Positions 1 to 12,594 of a stretch of 64,000 nt of DNA are shown piece after piece (the stretch's first letter is position 1; each line of letters starts with the position of its first letter). The stretch is from Rhizopus arrhizus. Its lineage: Eukaryota > Mucoromycota > Mucoromycetes > Mucorales > Rhizopodaceae. The stretch spans positions 1,674,001-1,738,000 of the forward strand of contig JAKZZE010000001.1 of NCBI GenBank assembly GCA_024220505.1, written 5' to 3'. Made by a program: the position numbers and the translations under genes. The notes beneath the pieces were generated by a model, which saw only the letters and a program-made list of their open reading frames with translations, ran no database searches and was not told where the DNA came from.

Positions 1-162
1 ATTGCGTCATACTTGCAAAGAACAGCAATGAGAAAAGCTGAACAAGGTTGTTACGATTGTCCCTTTCTACATGATCACACGTTTTCATTGGTCCATTATT
101 TTTCTTGTTTGTTTTTACTTTTCCCTTTTTATCTCCTCTTTTATTTTTATTTTCTTTTTATA

Positions 163-1243
<1,081 letters not shown>

Positions 1244-1271
1244 TATTCTTTATTTTAAAATTTACTTAATA

Positions 1272-2650
1272 TTACGCAATACTATCCTTTAACCTTGCCA
1301 ATGTTTCCGTTGTTATTCTATTAATCCCTTCTTCAAGTATCATTTTGCTTGTCAGTTTTATCAAGTCTTTTATTGGAACTTGTGTACCAGACAACTATGA
1401 ATAGAAAGAGGGAACATGGAGTTAGAATGTGCATATGATTTGCTTGGTTAGATGTTCATTACACTCGCATTTGATATATGATTTTCAGATTCATCAAGAT
1501 AAACATGAAGAATAGCCGTAATAGGCTTTGCAAAAGTGATGTGTATAGCTGTATTTGATTCATATTCTATCTTTTCAATGCCTGACATTTGTTTACATGC
1601 TTCCATAGCTTTCTTGAGCCTATTGAAACAATTCAGCACATGAAGCTAAAAGAAAGACAGATATGCGCTTACGTTTTGTATTCACTTTCTATAATTGGAT
1701 TTCTTTTTGCATTTAACTTTAACAATCTATTCGCTTTATCTTCTGCACGCTGGCTTTCTTCACTCAAGTTATTCACTTCTTCCTCTAAGTCCTCTATTGC
1801 ATACATTTGCTCCTCAATAGCTTCCTTTCTCTCTTCCATCTGACTTGCCAGCGCTGTCAGTTCGTTTTCTTGCTTTGCTGCTAATTCGCTTGCTTCTTCT
1901 ATCGTAAATGTACTTTGGTTGGATACAAATGTCTCTATTCTATCCACTTCTTTCTCCATGCCCTCGATATCAGCTAATATTTTATTGGCATCTTCAGCTC
2001 GACTTAATAAACCTTGTCTAACTGTACGCGTATAAGTACTTAATTAAAGATCTCAATAAAAATAAAATGATTTACATTGTTCAATTGCATGCACTATATT
2101 GTAAATATCTTCTTGAAGCGTTTCAGTTTCTAAGACATAGTCGTCTACTGTCTTTTTCAGTTGGTTCTTTTTACTTTCTTTTTTTTTTTTTTTTTTTGTG
2201 TAAAAGTTAGTTTCTCTTTGGCACTTTGGTTGTATACCTTGAATTTTCTGTTACCTGTCTGGATAATTTCTTCGACACTTATTTTGACGTGTGGATCATC
2301 AAATAAAGATTGCAAAATTCTTTCTTTCGCCTTCACATTTACATAATTTTGTTGCAAGATTTCAAAATCGTCCTAAACAAAATCGTTATTAAAAGTAAGA
2401 TTGAACGTAAACATTTATTACTTTAATATTTTGCAATTCAGATTCAAGTGCTTTTGGGTGAAGATCATGTTGTATCGGTTCAACTTTTTGTCTATATTCT
2501 TCTTGATATTGAAACAGGTTCAAATTGGTTGATACAGCTTGTTGCACATTTCTGCAATAGGAAAAAGGATTGAATAAAAAAGATTGAAACATTTTTTTTT
2601 ATCATTTACTTTTGCAACTCTTTTAAATAATCCAATCTAGATTCTTGCAT
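1272..2650 (-). CDS. Coiled-coil protein, possibly kinetochore subunit Sos7-like
   Basis: Multi-exon minus-strand gene. The start is the ATG at 2648-2650 (MQESRLDYLKELQ), joined over an intron to KNVQQAV. The last exon is joined at the acceptor near 1398 to give a C-terminus ending LARLKDSIA before TAA at 1272-1274. The middle is a long heptad-rich coiled coil (about 1670-1960, with many E, K and L). Before it lies a short block (VKAKERILQSLFDDPHV) that recalls the conserved N-terminal block of fungal Sos7 proteins, which bind Spc7/KNL1 at kinetochores. The C-terminus (GIEKIEYES, then ITAILHVYL) could be a small RWD-like fold, as in other kinetochore subunits. Recognition is by pattern only. 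Other coiled-coil families remain possible. Confidence 0.55.
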
Positions 2651-2790
2651 GTCATTCACATAAAGAAAGGAAAGAAAAAAAAATAAAAAAATAAAAAAAT
2701 AAAAAAAAAAACGTTTTTTAAAACAAAATAATTTTTTGCTTGTTTTGCTGTATTATAGTATGTGTGTGTAGGTGGTTTATTTAAATCCAT

Positions 2791-3582
2791 TTAGACAACT
2801 GTACCAGAGGCAGAGGCAATACGAGGCCACAAATCAGCACATTCCTTGGCAACGGGACCAGTGATGGCGGAACCCTTCATTTCACCCTTGGGATTAACAA
2901 TAACACCGGCATTATCTTCAAAGTAGAGGAAAACACCGTCTCTACGGCGCCAGGCCTTGCGTTGACGAACAACAACAGCGGCTAAAACCTTCTTTCTTAA
3001 TTCGGGCTTACCCTTCTTGACGGTAGCAACAACCATGTCACCACAACCAGCAGCAGGAAGTCTGTTCAAACGACCCTTAATGTTACGGACAGCAATGACG
3101 TACAAGTTCTTGGCACCGGAGTTGTCAGCACAGTTCATGACAGCACCAACGGGCAAACCGAGAGTCATACGGTACTTGGTTCCGGAAACGCTAACTATGA
3201 AGAGTGTTAACAATCAACAGAACTAGGCAGGTATAACATTTCTCTTGTTCCCAATCCCCCCAATCTCTCCGCCTTTTCTCCTTTTGAACTATCTCATTCG
3301 TTACTGAAATCATTTTGTTATTGAATAGTGATTTTTATTGTTAAATTATATTTAATCTTATATGATCCATCCATCCCTTTATCGCTTTGTTGTATATACA
3401 GTCGATAGTGCCAGTGAAAGTTGACTTGTCTAAGTTGATTTATCTCAGTTGATTTATCCATCCATCCATTGATTAATTTCATGTTGCTGCACATATACAC
3501 ACACCCTCACTTCCACGAACATACTCCACTTTTCCCAACACAATTCATAAAAAAAAAACGATGATACATTACCCTTAGGCAT
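2791..3582 (-). CDS. RPL23: 60S ribosomal protein uL14 (L23)
   Basis: Protein of the large cytosolic ribosomal subunit at the intersubunit face. Exon 1 is ten bases (3582-3573, MPK plus one base). Exon 2 (3194-2791) continues [19 protein letters not shown] and runs to [12 protein letters not shown]. The uL14 hallmarks [34 protein letters not shown] and [20 protein letters not shown] are intact, and total length (about 139 aa) fits the family. The intron (3195-3572, 378 nt) is far longer than others here, as is common for ribosomal protein genes with an intron right after the start. I looked in it for box C/D snoRNA motifs and saw none convincing. Codon choice looks more biased than in neighbours, as expected for high expression. 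Confidence 0.96.
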
Positions 3583-3753
3583 TTTCTACAGAAATAAGGA
3601 AAGAGAGAGGGAAGATAATAATAGATTCCCTTTTCACATTGATCATAGCGCAATGCACACACATTCACAACATACAGTTACGATTGTATACATTCCATTT
3701 CCGATACAAATTTAATCCGATCCGGAATAATGATATGCAAAAATATTTTATTT
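3583..3753. promoter_or_regulatory. Compact promoter region of RPL23
   Basis: Only 171 bp separate the RPL23 start from the stop of the upstream gene on the same strand, so this stretch must hold the RPL23 core promoter. It contains a purine-rich run (GGAAAGAGAGAGGGAAG, near 3597) and a short palindromic element around ATCCGATCCGGAT-like bases near 3715-3728. No TATA box is clear. Function is inferred from position. Confidence 0.4.
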
Positions 3754-6700
3754 TTAAAATCCGGCACCAGCCATTGAGGTATTAAAGTGAACGACTTGAT
3801 TAATGATCATGGCGTCTACACCACATCTCTCTTGTATTTGACGGTATTTAACATCTGAGTTCACCTGTCCTGCTGTTACAATAAGAAGACCGCTTTCCTT
3901 GACAGTCTTTATTAATGAAGGAACTTGCACCTATGAGTAAATTAAAAGTTAGTTGTATTTTCTAGTCCTTTTTATTTCATTTTCTTTTTATTACCAGTGT
4001 TTGTGCACCACAGATGACACCCAGTAAATTATTTTGTTTAGAGAATTTCACAGCTTCTTTTAAGGAAGAGCATCTTACGTCTTGTTCTACCAGATTATTT
4101 TTTATTTCACTGTCATCTCCTGAGTTTTTACGTTTGATTCCACGGTGCACATTGAGCCCGCAATATGTACCAAAAAACACGGCGTCTAAAGACAAACTAG
4201 GTCTTAATACAACTATAAAAAGAAAAAGAAGCAACTTACAGTTTGGTTGCTTCCAGTTGACAACCATACAAATAGCAGGATTATATGAAGAAAAGAATAG
4301 ACTTCGACTTGCTGTATTAAGAGGAAGTGAACGTACATGGCTATAAATACATTGAAGTGTAGTGTCTACAAATGTATTTCGTCCACAAATGTTTGGGAAT
4401 GAATAAAACATCTTATCACTTGGTGAAGGATATTTTAATTCAAGGTGGAAACCCATAGTTAAAGGAAGCTTCTATGCATATGTTTAAATCATATCCATCT
4501 GACGCTCTTTTTTTTTTCGGTTACATACCTCAAAAACCTGATCTAAAGATAAAAATTGCTGATAGTTGCTCAACTTTTGAATCATTAAACTATTTCCAGT
4601 GATTGGGCACACATCATCATCTGTTGCAGATACATATGTTTGATCCCTCAAGAGCTTTTCTCCGATGTGAAGAAATTGTTGAAAGGTCAAATCAGAAACA
4701 GCAAGATCCAAACCTTCAAATGGTACCATCCAGTTTGCAAATACAACAGGTACTAAGTCCTTTGTAAGTTGCACAACAACTAAGATGTAGTCGCCTGATA
4801 AAGATGAGGCTGTGATAAAAGAAGGTACAGTAGAAGAAACGGCAGAGGCCTCATTTGTGATTACTGTCGTCGGTTGGGCGTCTGCAGGTAAGATAGTGTT
4901 TGTAGACTTCCAGTAGGTCTCAATTCTTCCACCAATTTCGAGCTGAACACCTCTAAAAGGTTTGATGACCGAATAGTCATAAGAAAGTTCTCCAATAACT
5001 TTTAAGTGCCCATCCAATAAGGGAATCGTACAATGACCTTCAGTCATATTGAAATCAGCGCTAGAAAATGAATGAGGCAGGGCAACAGCACGTCCCAAGA
5101 CTTTAGAACCAAAGGTAGCAAGGATATCAAACTCGAGCAAGAAGTCATCTAGCTTGTCTACTTGGAAGTTAAACACGTCGCGATCGTCTACTAAGGGCAA
5201 AATAACACTGTGAGGAATCATGCCAGTATCGGGTTTAGAAGAAATAATGAGCCTAAGGGAGGAAATTTGAGAGTTGTCATAGAGACGAATGGGAGGCTGA
5301 CGAAGGCTGATTTGTATTTGATATTTTTTATCCAAGTAACTGTGACCATAAATACGAAAGGGAATGATAGGTGGAGGTAAAGACAAAGAAGGAATTACAT
5401 CCAGCTCACCATCTGTCTCAGTCACGTCGGGCGATGAGACTACCTTTTCTTGAATCGATTCTATTTCACAACCAGCATCAATCAAGAGCTGAACGCAATC
5501 CATATGACCCTCCCATGCTGCATAATAAAGTGCTGTCTTTCCATTTTCATCCTTTGCATTCACTTTACAGCCAGCTTCGATCAGAATACGCACACATTCA
5601 ACATGCCCATCATTTGCAGCCCAGAAGAGCGGTGTCCATGTGTTATATTTGTCAGGTGTGTCAATGTCTTGAGCATTTTGTGAAAGTACTCGGCACAGTT
5701 CAGCATGTCCTTGGCGAGCAGCAAGATGCAATGGATAAAGGGATTCTGCATTGGGCAAATTTTTTGCGCCTTGATTGTATAACATGAGTGCAATGTCAGT
5801 ATGACCAAAATGACAGGCAAGCGATAAAGGAATATGATCTCCAGGATGTCTAGGTTCAATATTGACTTTGGCTTGGATAAGAATATCAACACAAGTGGTG
5901 TGTCCATTCATAATGGCATAAATAAGCGGGCTGAAGCCATCATGGTCCCTGCGTTCAATATCAGTATGTCGAGTAATCAAGAATTTGACGCAGTCGGCAA
6001 ATCCGTTCATTGTCGCATAGTGGAGAGCTGTCCTTCCATAAGCATCTGTTCCTTCCACATTAGCATTATGCTCAATGCAAGTCTCTAACAGATCCAATCG
6101 ACCATTCATAGCAACAACATGCAAACATGATCTTTCGATAATGTCATCGACATATCCAAAGTTGACCAAATTGGTATTAATCAGCATATCTGTGATTTCC
6201 TTGGATGCCTCTGAGCATGCGTGCCAAAATACTCGTGTAATTCTTCCTTGATCCTCTGGTGTAGGGTTTTGAGTAATGCGATCTACTATTTCTCTTACTA
6301 GAGAGGTTTGTCCACTGGAAACAGCTTTAACAAGCTCCAGTTCAACATCATCTATCTCATCCACAGCACCCGTTCCTCCACCCAGGTTTGCGTTACTAAC
6401 CTCCTCTTGTCCCCAAGATGTCGGGCTAATAGCAATTCCTTCTTGAATGTTGGTTAACTCAATACGGTTTGCAGATGCCAAATCTGACAATTCACACAAG
6501 ACTTGTGTGTTGAAGCAGGGCTGAATATCAATTTGACGTGAGAGATAAAGTTCTTTGGTGGATGATTTTGATCGTTTATCCCATTTCTTTAAGATCTTTC
6601 GGAAACCTTCATTGTTTAGCTCAACATATTTCTAAAAAAAAAGGAAAAAAAAAAAAAAAGAAAAAGCACTAGACGTAAGAACTTTTTAAATAAAAAAATA

Positions 6701-7275
6701 ATCTTTTCTCTTTCTTACTTGAATTTTAGTTAATTCTTGTTCAAATTGAGTGAAGGCTTCTTGAATAGATTTAAATAAAGTAGAAGCATGTTTAAGACGT
6801 CGGATATCTGATTGTAATACTTTCTTTTTATCGACAAGCGTTCTTAGTCTTACTTTTAATTCGTTTTCTTTTTGAAGATAGAATGAGTTGATCTATAACA
6901 ATGAAAGAAAGGAAGCCTGCTTAATTTTTTTTTCTTTCTTTTTTTTCAAAAAGGTTTTCCAAAGAAACACACACTTTCTTATGTATTATTGTACCTTTTC
7001 AAGTTCACGTTCAAGCTTAAAAAAAAAGGCCGCCTTTTGTGATTGAAGTAATTTAGCACGGTCTTCTTCATCGTCAATAGGTGGAAGTCCTAGTGCTTTT
7101 AAACTGTCTGCTGGTGCGTTTAACAATGAGCTTATAAACTTTTTTAAGCCCTTATAATCCAAATAGTAAGGACTCCATTCTGTGAATTGTTGGCTTTGGA
7201 TTTGCTTGCCAAACTATTGTTTCTTCAAGAATGAGCACTTTTATTCTTTTTTTTTTCCTCTTTTTTCACCTTCAT
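3754..7275 (-). CDS. PHO81: PHO81/NUC-2-like SPX-ankyrin-pseudoGDPD phosphate regulator
   Basis: In yeast and Neurospora, PHO81/NUC-2 inhibits the Pho85-type CDK when phosphate is low. Exon 1 is just ATGAAG (7275-7270). Joined to the next exon it gives MKFGKQIQSQQ, the classic SPX start. The SPX domain continues through YYLDYKGLKKFI to the basic helix FRKILKKWDKRSKSS (about 7230-6540), whose lysines bind inositol pyrophosphates. The big exon (to about 4484) carries roughly six ankyrin repeats (6250-5480; e.g. GRTALHYATMNG, GKTALYYAAWEG), then a C2-like region and a GDPD-like region. The last exons give GFHLELKYPSPS, FFGTYCGLNV and a C-terminus MAGAGF. In the GDPD part the expected E-x-D and HD catalytic residues are replaced (VVVQLTKDLVPVVFANW), so phosphodiesterase activity is unlikely. 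This favours PHO81 over the active paralogue GDE1. Confidence 0.88.
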
Positions 7276-8339
7276 TAGTTTTTAATAATAGAATACGAAA
7301 ACTATATATGTTTAAAGAGAGAGAGAGAAAAAGCTTCTTCTTTGAAATGATTCTCAAAATAAAAAATAGGTTACTCAAATAGGCAGTTGAAAGATTAAAA
7401 GAGTGACTGTGTCAAAGTTTATGGAGCTGTCCACTGCGATACGTGAATGCGTACCACGCGAGCAAATTCGTTGGATAAGAAGTTCTGAAACCTTATTGCA
7501 CTGATCGGAAGTGGTTTGAAAGACCGGTTATTGTCAGCGCAGAAAAGAAGTTGGCACAGTTCATCATCCTAGGCATTTTTTTTTCTTCCTCCTATAGCTG
7601 ACATATGTATTTGTTTAATCAGTCTTTCATTTTAAACTTCTTTATAACCTTTAGTTGATTGGCAAGTAAAGATTGGAATGAATATGAATATATGTGTTAC
7701 ACGATAGAACGTGAAGGATCACCCTTCCTTTTTCCCCGCATGATCCAAAGAGAAATACAGCATTAACAATTTGTATATAACATTACAGTGGGATTAGATT
7801 TTTACGTAAAATTGTAAGAGTGAAAAAAGTAAATGAATAAGAATTTGTCTATTTTATTAATAAATTTATAAGGATCCATTATTTATAGTTGTATACTCGA
7901 ACAATAATAATCATTTCTGTTATTCTTAAAAAAAATGATATAAAAGGAATGTATGTGAAAAGCCTTTTCTAATTTTAACAAAGGCATGTAAAAGTCTTCT
8001 ATTCTGCATTTAATTTTATAAAAACAATGTTTTATGCGAAAAAAAAATCTTTCCAACACTACTTTGTTTAACCTTTAATCGATCTATAAAACAGATTGTA
8101 AAGAAAGATGAAAGGCTAAAGGTAAGTAGTAAGGTATTTTCGTTAGTTCTTTTTGAAAATACAGAAACTCGTTCAAATTCGGAAGGGTGACTTTATGCTT
8201 AGCATAGCGGAAAGTTAAAAAAAAATTGAGTCATGGATCTTCAAAAACGAATTTTTCCGTCAGGTTTTTAGTCGCCGTTTCTTCCTTTGTATAAATAGCA
8301 ATGCATTATTAAATACAATAAATCGTTTTCATAATTAAA
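7276..8339. other. Divergent intergenic region, PHO81-like / FAD monooxygenase
   Basis: About 1.06 kb between two divergent starts. It is very AT-rich with several T and A runs and a GA microsatellite just inside 7317-7328. A TATA box is seen at 8290-8297 for the plus-strand gene. No ORF, RNA gene or repeat family member is recognisable. The short ORF at 7182-7382 overlaps the first PHO81 intron and lacks any protein-like character. Confidence 0.6.
8290..8297 (+). promoter_or_regulatory. TATA box of the FAD monooxygenase gene
   Basis: TATAAATA lies 50 bp upstream of the ATG at 8340, in the same orientation. Distance and sequence fit a core promoter with a short leader. Inferred from sequence only. 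Confidence 0.55.
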
Positions 8340-10546
8340 ATGACAGAAATAACCCAAGTTGATATTCTCGTTAGTGGTGCAGGCCCCGTTGGCCTTTACT
8401 TTTCATATCTTATGGCACTTCGTGGTCATTCTGTTTACTGTCTTGATCCGAAAATAGGACCAACAGATCAAAGTCGAGCCCTTCTTGTTACTTCTCGTAC
8501 AATGGAAATCCTTGAAGGGAAAGGTTTAGCAGGTGAATTTCTTGCTGATGGATTTATATCAAGCGGTATTCGTGTTTTTCGTAAAGGTTCTATTGTAAGT
8601 CTATTTCTTTCTTTTTCTTTTCTTTTTTTTTAGTGAACTTATTCTGTTATACACACAGATTGGAAAAATAGATGCTTTAGGTGATACACTATTTCCACAT
8701 ATGACAGCTGTGATGCAAAGTAGAACAGAATATATATTGACGGATCACCTTAAAAAGTCTACAAGTTGTCAGATTCATTGGGAAAATGAGCTGATTTCAT
8801 ACACACAAGACGATGAAAAGGTGATTTCTATCGTTCTTGACAAAAAGACAGGTCAGGAACACAAAGTCCAGTCTCGATACATCATTGGAGCAGATGGAAG
8901 TCATTCTAGAGTACGAAAAGGATGCCCTGATTTCACATTTGAAGGTGTTGCTATTGACACCAAATTCTTTTTGGCTGATCTAACCATCGAAGGCGAAAAT
9001 ATTAAAAATATGAGGGATAGAATGAACATGTTTGTGACACACTTGGGTAACTATTTATAAAAATAAATCATGCTTGAGCTCACCTCCTTTTTTTAACTAG
9101 GTTTTATGGGTATGGTACCCATCAATCCATGTTTGAAAGAAAAGAAAAAGAACATGTATTTCGTGTATTCGCAAACCTGGAAGCTTATCAACGCAGCGAA
9201 ACAAATCAAAACAACTCTACTCATGGACTAACAAAGAAGAACGAAGCACCTACTTTGGAGTTTATTCAATCTTTTATTGACAAAGCCACTGCTCCTTTAA
9301 AATTTGAAACGAAGGATTTGATTTGGTCTTCTTATTTCAAAATTAATGAAAGAATAGCCAACAACTACAGACACAAAAGAGCCTTTTTGATGGGAGGTAT
9401 GTTTATCTTAACTTGATCTTCGCTTTCCTCTTATCTTACTAATAAAATCTCATACTTGTAGATGCTGCTCACTGCCATTCGCCTGCTGGAGGACAAGGAA
9501 TGAACCTTGGTTTGCAAGATGGTAAGATTGTATATTTGTATATTACTGTTTGGGTTATGAAGTGGAACCTAACAAATAATACAATTATAGCTGATAACCT
9601 TGCTTGGAAATTATCTGATGTTTTGAATGGCTATGCTGTTCATCCTGATGAGCTGTTGGATTCATATCATGCTGAGGTATATAGATCAAAAGAACAAGAG
9701 AGATAAACAAAAGAAAAAAATAGCAGCTAATCCCTTTGCAAATCTTAGAGATATCCCCATGCCAGTGCCACAATAAAAACAACAGGTAATGCTACTCAAA
9801 CAGGATTGTCTGAAGGTTATATTATGAAAACCATTCGCGAAACGGCTATTCAGGCAGCCTTTGTAATACCTCAAATTCGTGAATATGCATTCAAAAATAC
9901 CATGCAGGTAAACCACTCCCCCTCCCCTTTTAATATCTTGAAAACCAACATTGTTGTTTTTATAGCTATATGTGACAATAGATGCCAGTACATCCAAAAT
10001 ACTAGGTACTTCAGACAAAGGCTTAATTAAACCCGGCTATTTTTACCAGACACAGAACCACTTCGTCAACGCAAGTTTGGAAAAAGATTGGGTATCATTC
10101 CTCGATTAAATTTACGTGAAACACTGATTCAGAACGATAAGTTTGCTGTTATTTTTATTGGTACTTGCTATTCAGGAGCCAATCCCAACAAAGATTTGAT
10201 GACCGCCTTCTGGAAATATGCTCGTTCCTATCCTGTAAAACGAATAGTTGTTGAATCATCATGGCATGTACACTTTAACCATTACCCTGACTTTGTCTTA
10301 CAACAAGAAGAACATGATGCACAGTCTTCTTTTTATTCTGAAGAACGCTTGGACTCTGCTTTATCTCTCACAAGCCGTTCTGGACTATTATCCTATTTCC
10401 CCAAATACCTGAGTGGACCTACCCCATCTGCAGTACTCTTTGTTCGACCCGATTTGTATGTAGCTCAATCAAAAATTGTTTATAACAAAGATGACCTTAA
10501 AGCAGCAATGGAGTATTTGAATGTTATTTATGTTAATAAAGAATAA
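8340..10546 (+). CDS. FAD-dependent aromatic (phenol-type) monooxygenase
   Basis: Flavin monooxygenase of the PHBH/phenol 2-monooxygenase group, which hydroxylates aromatic rings using NADPH and O2. The FAD Rossmann motif is LVSGAGPVGLYF with a basic loop after it. The DG motif is IIGADGSHSRVRK, and the second FAD motif is GDAAHCHSPAGGQGMNLGLQD (rejoined across the intron near 9398-9461). The C-terminal part (from about 9965) is the thioredoxin-like domain of phenol hydroxylases; an intron at 10006-10049 (44 nt) joins KIL to DTEPL. One problem: with the obvious splice at 9046/9101 the frame reads MGMVPINP and then breaks, while the next conserved block (HVFRVFANLE) is one base out of phase. 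It may be a frameshift, a sequencing error or an unusual splice. The substrate is unknown. It ends 48 bp before the convergent OTC gene's stop. Confidence 0.85.
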
Positions 10547-10594
10547 ATTTATTTTATAATATTATCAACTGAAATATTATATATACTTTCTAAT

Positions 10595-11735
10595 TTAAAT
10601 AGAGCCACGAATTAATAGAGCATCAACTACAGAAAGAATAGTCCATTTTCTATTTTCAGCTTCAGAAAATACGATGGATCGATCTGAATAAAAGACTTCA
10701 TCATCAACCTCTTCAGGCTTACGTGGCAAGCAATGCATAAAAATCCAATCAGGCTTTGCGCCTCCATTGGTAGCCAATCCATTGGTCACTTGGTAGCCCT
10801 TAAAGTCTTTCAACCGTTTCTTCTTTTCTTCCTCTTGGCCCATACTAATCCATGTATCTGTCACTATGACATCGCAATCCTTGATAGCATCTTCAGGCTT
10901 TGTTGTAAACTTGACAGTAGCACCTGTTTTTGCAGCATCCGCCTTGGCAATTTCAATCACATCTTCGTCACAAACGTAGCCAGGAGGACAAGCAGCTGTG
11001 ACACTGATACCGCATTTGGGGAAAGCGACTAAAATCTCTTGTAAGATGTTATTCGCGTCACCAACCCAAGCAATCTTTAAACCTGATAATGTTTCACGGG
11101 GGTGTTGTTTGTGTGCTGCATATTCCTCAGTCACTCTATTCCTTTTATGACAATAATATTCATGTAAAGCCATCAGGTCAGCTAAGATTTGTGTGGGGTG
11201 GTATTTATCGGACAAGGCATTAATCACTGGTACACTAGATTCTTTTGCGAGCGTCTAAATGAAATATTAAACCACGCTGGAGGAAAAAAGAAACTTGGCG
11301 AATAAGAAACTTACTTCAATTTCTTCATGAGCACCAACACGAGCCATGATACCATCTACCATTGAACTCACAACACGAGCAGTATCAAGTAAAGATTCAT
11401 TCACACCAAGTTGAATATCTTGACCACCTAAAAACATAGCACTACCACCTAAATCCAGTTATGTTCAATCTCATATTTCTTTTTTTTTTCTAGAGAAACT
11501 TACCGAGATAATTTACGGCAGATTCAGTAGCGACACGGGTACGAGTGGATCGCTTGGAGAAGATGAGAGCCATCGTCTTGCCGACAAGAGGACGGTCGAT
11601 GTTTTTTTGACATGATTTTGCTTGAACTTTGAATTGCGTGGCGCGATAGACTAAGTCAAGCAATTGATCGGCTGTATAGTCAGCTGTTGAAATAAAGTGA
11701 TGAGGCTTCTTGGGCTTTAAAGAGAATGTGGACAT
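10595..11735 (-). CDS. ARG3: Ornithine carbamoyltransferase
   Basis: Joins ornithine and carbamoyl phosphate to citrulline in arginine biosynthesis. The carbamoyl-phosphate site KRSTRTRV is in exon 1. The middle exon (about 11444-11315) reads [15 protein letters not shown] and [13 protein letters not shown], and the last exon carries [10 protein letters not shown], the [11 protein letters not shown] loop and the ornithine-site [10 protein letters not shown]. The start is the ATG at 11733-11735 ([14 protein letters not shown]). Total length (about 340 aa) and every active-site motif look normal. The N-terminus is not an obvious mitochondrial presequence (no amphipathic Arg-rich helix, few residues before the conserved domain). 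A cytosolic enzyme as in yeast is therefore more likely than a mitochondrial one, but that is inference. Confidence 0.96.
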
Positions 11736-12594
11736 GGCTTTGTATGGAAGAAAACAAAAACTTCAATTGATCTAACTGCTTTAAATATGCTCTTATTTAA
11801 TTCGGAGCTAATAAATGATAAACAACTCTGCTACTGAGCGAGTTAAAGGGTTTTCTGTATTTTCCCCTATCTACAGTGACTTATCGTTTGAATATTTGAG
11901 TCATAAACTTTTCTCTTTGGCACAAAATGAAGCCTATAATCACTATCACTTCCAAATCATAATAGTTTATGTTTTTTCTTTGCTCTTGTTTCAAAGAGTG
12001 AACTTTTAATTTTATGTAATTTTAAAAGTAGAAAATTATTTCTACTAATTTCAACTATTTTCCTACAAACCATAACGTATAATGAGATTAGGAAATATAG
12101 CTGATTTAATTTATTACATTCATATTATATACAAGAAAAAATAATTACAGTTTAAGTGAATTAAAATTTGATTCACGATTATTGTTTCATATCAATTAAT
12201 TTATAGTTAATGTGAATACAGAACTATCAAGAAGCCTTTTTACATTAAAAACATACATAAAAGAGAATAAAAGAGTAAAAATCGATTTTTTACAAAGAAC
12301 ATCAAAACAGGGGTATCAATTGTATGTACCACTACAACTAGGGTTGCCTTCAGCTCTGCATCACTAACTTTAATCCTTCTATATTTTTTCTTTAACCTGG
12401 TATTCAATAGCTTATTAAGTAATAATTTAGCACAAGAAGCTTTCATAATATTTGATTATTCGAGTATGGAATCAGTAGAAAATAATTTTCAAGCTCAAAT
12501 ATCGTAATTTTATTATTAAGAGACATCTCATTAGTGAAATATGAAATATGCAAAATTGTTTATTTACTCTTTGTGCGTATGCATTAAAACATTT
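11736..12594. other. Intergenic region, OTC promoter side
   Basis: An 859-bp AT-rich stretch between the OTC start and the PCM1 stop. Short ORFs (11815-12009 plus, 12240-12446 minus) lack codon structure or recognisable motifs. No RNA gene or repeat was found by eye. Confidence 0.5.

Noticed and set aside
3195..3572. snoRNA in the long RPL23 intron
   Set aside because: No paired C (RTGATGA) and D (CTGA) boxes with a terminal stem were found.
7182..7382. Plus-strand 66-codon ORF
   Set aside because: Lies over the first exons/introns of the PHO81-like gene in antisense.
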